Shown here: piece by piece, positions 61,501 to 64,000 of the stretch | Position numbering within the stretch: the stretch's first letter is position 1 | Layout of the letters: each line of letters begins with the position of its first letter | Assembly: GCA_001316125.1 (NCBI GenBank) | Contig: BBCS01000001.1 | Location: 434,001-498,000, forward strand | DNA: 64,000 nucleotides | Source: Vulcanisaeta distributa JCM 11213 | GTDB taxonomy: Archaea > Thermoproteota > Thermoprotei > Thermoproteales > Thermocladiaceae | Reading direction: 5' to 3' | Notes under the pieces: generated by a model | Databases searched by the model: none | The model's input: the letters and a program-made list of their open reading frames with translations, nothing else | What the model was told of the DNA's origin: nothing | Translations under genes and position numbers: made by a program

Positions 61501-62296
61501 ATGAGCTATACGGCGTGGATCATATCAATAGGTAATGAATTACTCATTGGAAAAACCGTAAACACTAACGCGTCCTGGCTTGCAAGGAAGCTAACACTTC
61601 TTGGCTATGACGTTAGGAGGATAATAACCGTGCCAGATAATGAGGAAGATGAAGTTGAAGTGTTTAGAGATGCCATTAGGAGGGGGTATTAGGGTTGTTA
61701 TTTCAACTGGTGGTTTAGGACCAACATTTGATGACAGGACAAGTGAGTACCTGGCTAAGGCCCTGAATAGGAAGTATGTAATTAATGATGAGGCGCTTAG
61801 GCTCGTGGTTGAGACATTTAAATCAAGGGATCTAGAGCTTACTGAACCTAGGCTTAAGCAGGCAAAAATGCCTGAGGGTGCTAAACCACTGCCAAACCCA
61901 GTTGGTACTGCACCAGGTATTTGGGTTGAGGAGGGTAACACGATTATTATTGCGTTACCTGGAGTCCCAGCTGAAATGATGGCAATATTCGAGAATTACG
62001 TGGAGCCAAAACTACGTGAGATAGGGCCTAAGCTTCATTTCGTTGAGAGATCGATAACGGTTAAGGGAGTCCCCGAGGCCGACCTGGCGCCAATAATTGA
62101 GAGGGGGGGTATGAAGATGAGCAATAGAATATACATCAAAAGCCACCCCAAGGGCCATGAGATTAGGGCTCCGCTGGTTGAAATTCACGTATATGTTAGC
62201 TCTGAAGATATTAGGAGCGCTGAGGATGAGATTAATAGTCCTTAACTTCCTCATATCGGCAATAAGGGAAAAGGGTGGTGAGGTTTTAAGTGCGTA
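61501..62296 (+). CDS. CinA-like molybdopterin-binding domain protein
   Basis: About 264 residues, the short archaeal form without the C-terminal deamidase domain. AWIISIGNELLIGKTVNTN, YDVRRIITVPDNEEDEVEVF, STGGLGPTFDDRTSEYLA, NPVGTAPGIWVEEGNTII, LPGVPAEMMAIFENYVEP. MoCF-type fold, related to ADP-ribose pyrophosphatase of CinA. G5 at 61682-61686 must be four (RRGIRVVISTGG); a further indel near 62240. G7 at 62103 adds Gly. Confidence 0.85.
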
Positions 62297-62316
62297 ACGC
62301 CACGTTACTGTAAAAA

Positions 62317-63169
62317 TCACGTGTACTTAATTATTGAGTACTTAAGGCAATCGCCAGAGCTAACCTTATGTGGGTGGCCAAGTACGAGTATTCTCTCCAT
62401 ATCGTCATATGAGAAGACGAGGTCAGGCTGCGCACCACAGAGTAAGCCCAATCCCATTAATTCTGGCGTTTGTCCCGGAACAATACTTGAGAACACCCTT
62501 TGTATGTAATCCCTCATCGTACTTGACATGCTCAGGTCAAACAACGTGCTGAGCATAACCTCATTACCCGTTAGCGTTATGTCACCTGGCTCGAAGCCGT
62601 AGGTGTTGACGAAATCGTCACGAATATTCCCAAACCTATTCCTAACGTTATTAATTACGTCAAAGGCGGCCCTAAATAAATCACCAGGCTAGCACTCACC
62701 TCACTGGCCACATTGTCCGAGAACTTAATACTAGCCTTCTTCGCACAAACTACCTGGCCATATCCTTATCCTCTACGTTCTCAACACCATTATAGATGGA
62801 CACCATGGAACCACTAACCTTAACACCCGTGGGCTCACTCGGTGTTGACTGCATATAGCACTCAATACCGCCCATTAGGTATGTTGGGTAGAAGTTCTCA
62901 TTAATATTGAAGTAATTTTTGAAGGCGTTTACGAGGTAGTTATTTGGGTCGTAATTGGGTTCTGTGATTGATGATTGAATTAGGAAGACCCTCTTATTCT
63001 CAACAGTGCCAAGACTAACCTGCTGCGTCTCGAAGCCTGAGACGCTCCTGTAAATGTCAACGTACTTAGAGAACGTGCCCTTAATCTCATCAGCCATATA
63101 ACGTGCAGAACCCGACAACGCATTCATTATCTCCCTAATTATTTGCTCCTCATTCCCAACCTGAGCCAC
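62317..63169 (-). CDS. Conserved hypothetical-like protein, frame broken
   Basis: About 280 residues. First half: EEQIIREIMNALSGSARYMA, DEIKGTFSKYVDIYRSVSGF, NPKNYLVN-like stretch, then after a break at 62750, CAKKASIKFSDNVASEVSAS, and another near 62690, FRAAFDVINNVRNRFGNIR, DDFVNTYGFEPGDITLTGNE, MLSTLFDLSMSSTMRDYIQR, CGAQPDLVFSYDDMERILVL. No transmembrane segment, no motif I recognise. Possibly a helical ATPase-accessory or sensor protein; no prediction offered. Confidence 0.55.
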
Positions 63170-63227
63170 TAAATTCGCCGAGTGTGAGTCAACGACCTAA
63201 TTAATAAAGGTTTCTAAATACGCAATA

Positions 63228-63657
63228 CTAAACGAGATCCCTAGGATCAATTCTAGTCAGACTCACAACCCTATCATACACGTTATCCGTGGATATGATC
63301 TTCCTATCCCTATCGTACAATAGGCATGTATAGGCATGTGGCTGCGTTATAAGCGTCAAAAATTTATGTAAGACCGTACTGATTTATTAGAGCCAGGCTA
63401 ATAGATCTATATCCACAGTTATTGGAATTCACTTAAATGTTTGGTATCTGCGTTAATGCACAAACCCTATTCAATATTTCACGCCTACTAAGTCCAGCAC
63501 GGCTTAGCACATAATAAATCTCATGAATAACCTCCCTACTTACCAAGACCTCGCCGAAATCCCCAGTGGCAACACGTAGTAATAACCTATCAGCTACATT
63601 CTTAAGCCAATCCTTATCCTTCAAATGCGCCATTAATACTTCCGTCTCAATTAGCAT
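63228..63657 (-). CDS. vapC: VapC-like PIN domain toxin, frame broken
   Basis: About 140 residues. From ATG 63657: MLIETEVLMAHLKDKDWLKN, SREVIHEIYYVLSRAGLSRR, then breaks near 63430 and 63360. The C-terminal part is recovered as YTCLLYDRDRKIISTDNVYD, RVVSLTRIDPRDLV, with PIN Asp residues. Partner of the AbrB-type gene whose stop it overlaps by 11 nt. Could be a true pseudogene. Confidence 0.65.
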
Positions 63658-63904
63658 GACCCATCCTCTTAGCCCTTTCCAAGGCGTCCTTAGCGGTCTC
63701 TTCCTCGGCCTCTTTTTTCAATTCTTCAATACTCTTCTCACTCCTTATGATACCAGATGTTGCAGTTAGTGGATCCTTAGGTATGGGTATGCCTATGAAG
63801 TACTCACCAACATCAATTATAATCACCGAGCCATACTTAGCAAGTCTTCCAGGCAGCCTAATTCTACCCCCCCTATTATCTATTTTAACCACACTCCCCC
63901 CCAT
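63647..63904 (-). CDS. AbrB/SpoVT-type antitoxin
   Basis: 85 residues. Swapped-hairpin DNA-binding start MGSVVKIDNRGRIRLPGRLA, KYGSVIIIDVGEYFIGIPIP, then charged helix SIEELKKEAEEETAKDALER that wraps a toxin. C7 runs at 63867 and 63896 add Gly after Met and in NRGGRI. TATA-like TTTAAAATAAATT near 63921-63933. Confidence 0.85.
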   Translation of the reverse strand: MGGSVVKIDNRGGRIRLPGRLAKYGSVIIIDVGEYFIGIPIPKDPLTATSGIIRSEKSIEELKKEAEEETAKDALERAKRMGHAN

Positions 63905-64000
63905 TAAGTATTAATAGACCCATAATTTATTTTAAATCTTCCCACATTAGCCTAATGCTTACCTCATTTTTCGGCTTACTTCCCACTCATTCTCTGCCGT

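Noticed and set aside
404..63902. Phase-variable poly-G tracts
   Set aside because: Phase variation affects a few surface genes; here runs lie in housekeeping genes, a tRNA intron and intergenic DNA, and mostly keep the reading frame.

Overview
The window reads as chromosomal DNA of a hyperthermophilic crenarchaeon of the order Thermoproteales, most likely close to Vulcanisaeta or Caldivirga. Evidence: archaeal aEF-2, wybutosine enzyme Taw1, an AmrS-type radical SAM enzyme, a PaREP1 family gene, an intron-containing tRNA, TATA-box promoters about 25 nt ahead of leaderless starts, a C/D box guide RNA and many HEPN/MNT and VapBC modules. No rRNA, CRISPR array or complete insertion sequence was found.

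Layout. 0-5.7 kb: heme-binding-like protein, radical SAM enzyme, coiled-coil nuclease-like protein, tRNA-Gln with intron, MaoC hydratase, SWIM finger protein, metallo-beta-lactamase, HExxH protein. 5.7-14.6 kb: aEF-2, Mrp/NBP35 ATPase, MTHFR-like protein, HerA-like ATPase, aminotransferase, HemB, metal transporter-like membrane protein. 14.6-17.1 kb: FeoB-FeoA ferrous iron uptake behind a divergent promoter carrying two palindromes. 17-22 kb: HSL esterase, winged-helix protein, APC permease, tRNA-Trp, PaREP1, C/D sRNA. 22-28 kb: a peptide ABC transporter in the order OppD-OppF-binding protein-DppB-DppC (minus strand). 28-38 kb: TldD and TldE facing each other, pirin remnant, fumarase/aspartase, DsrE, rhodanese, YyaL thioredoxin-like protein, HEPN-nucleotidyltransferase fusion. 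38.9-43.4 kb: a minus-strand cluster of membrane-anchored secreted proteins containing three paralogs that share a QLTNASY motif; this is the best candidate for an undescribed (surface) system. 43-53 kb: TrmO, Taw1, glutamine amidotransferase, roadblock protein, second coiled-coil nuclease-like protein, MFS transporter, sugar isomerase-like protein, small DNA-binding-like protein. 54-64 kb: AmrS, HEPN/MNT pair, endonuclease IV, VapBC, cytosolic solute-binding-like protein, D-3-phosphoglycerate dehydrogenase-like protein, serine recombinase, CinA, AbrB/VapC.

The most striking property is not a gene. The window holds roughly ninety G or C runs of six or more, most of them exactly seven long, against about two exact 7-mers expected by base composition. 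Compared with protein family consensus they look like G4 runs lengthened by three (or G5 to G8), adding an extra Gly or Pro. At least two dozen other G4/C4 sites read as five and break the frame, even in aEF-2, Mrp and FeoB. Single-base losses occur elsewhere, including one in tRNA-Trp. I treat most broken genes as one intact gene hit by consensus errors and give full-length coordinates; a real homopolymer-expansion process is the less likely alternative.
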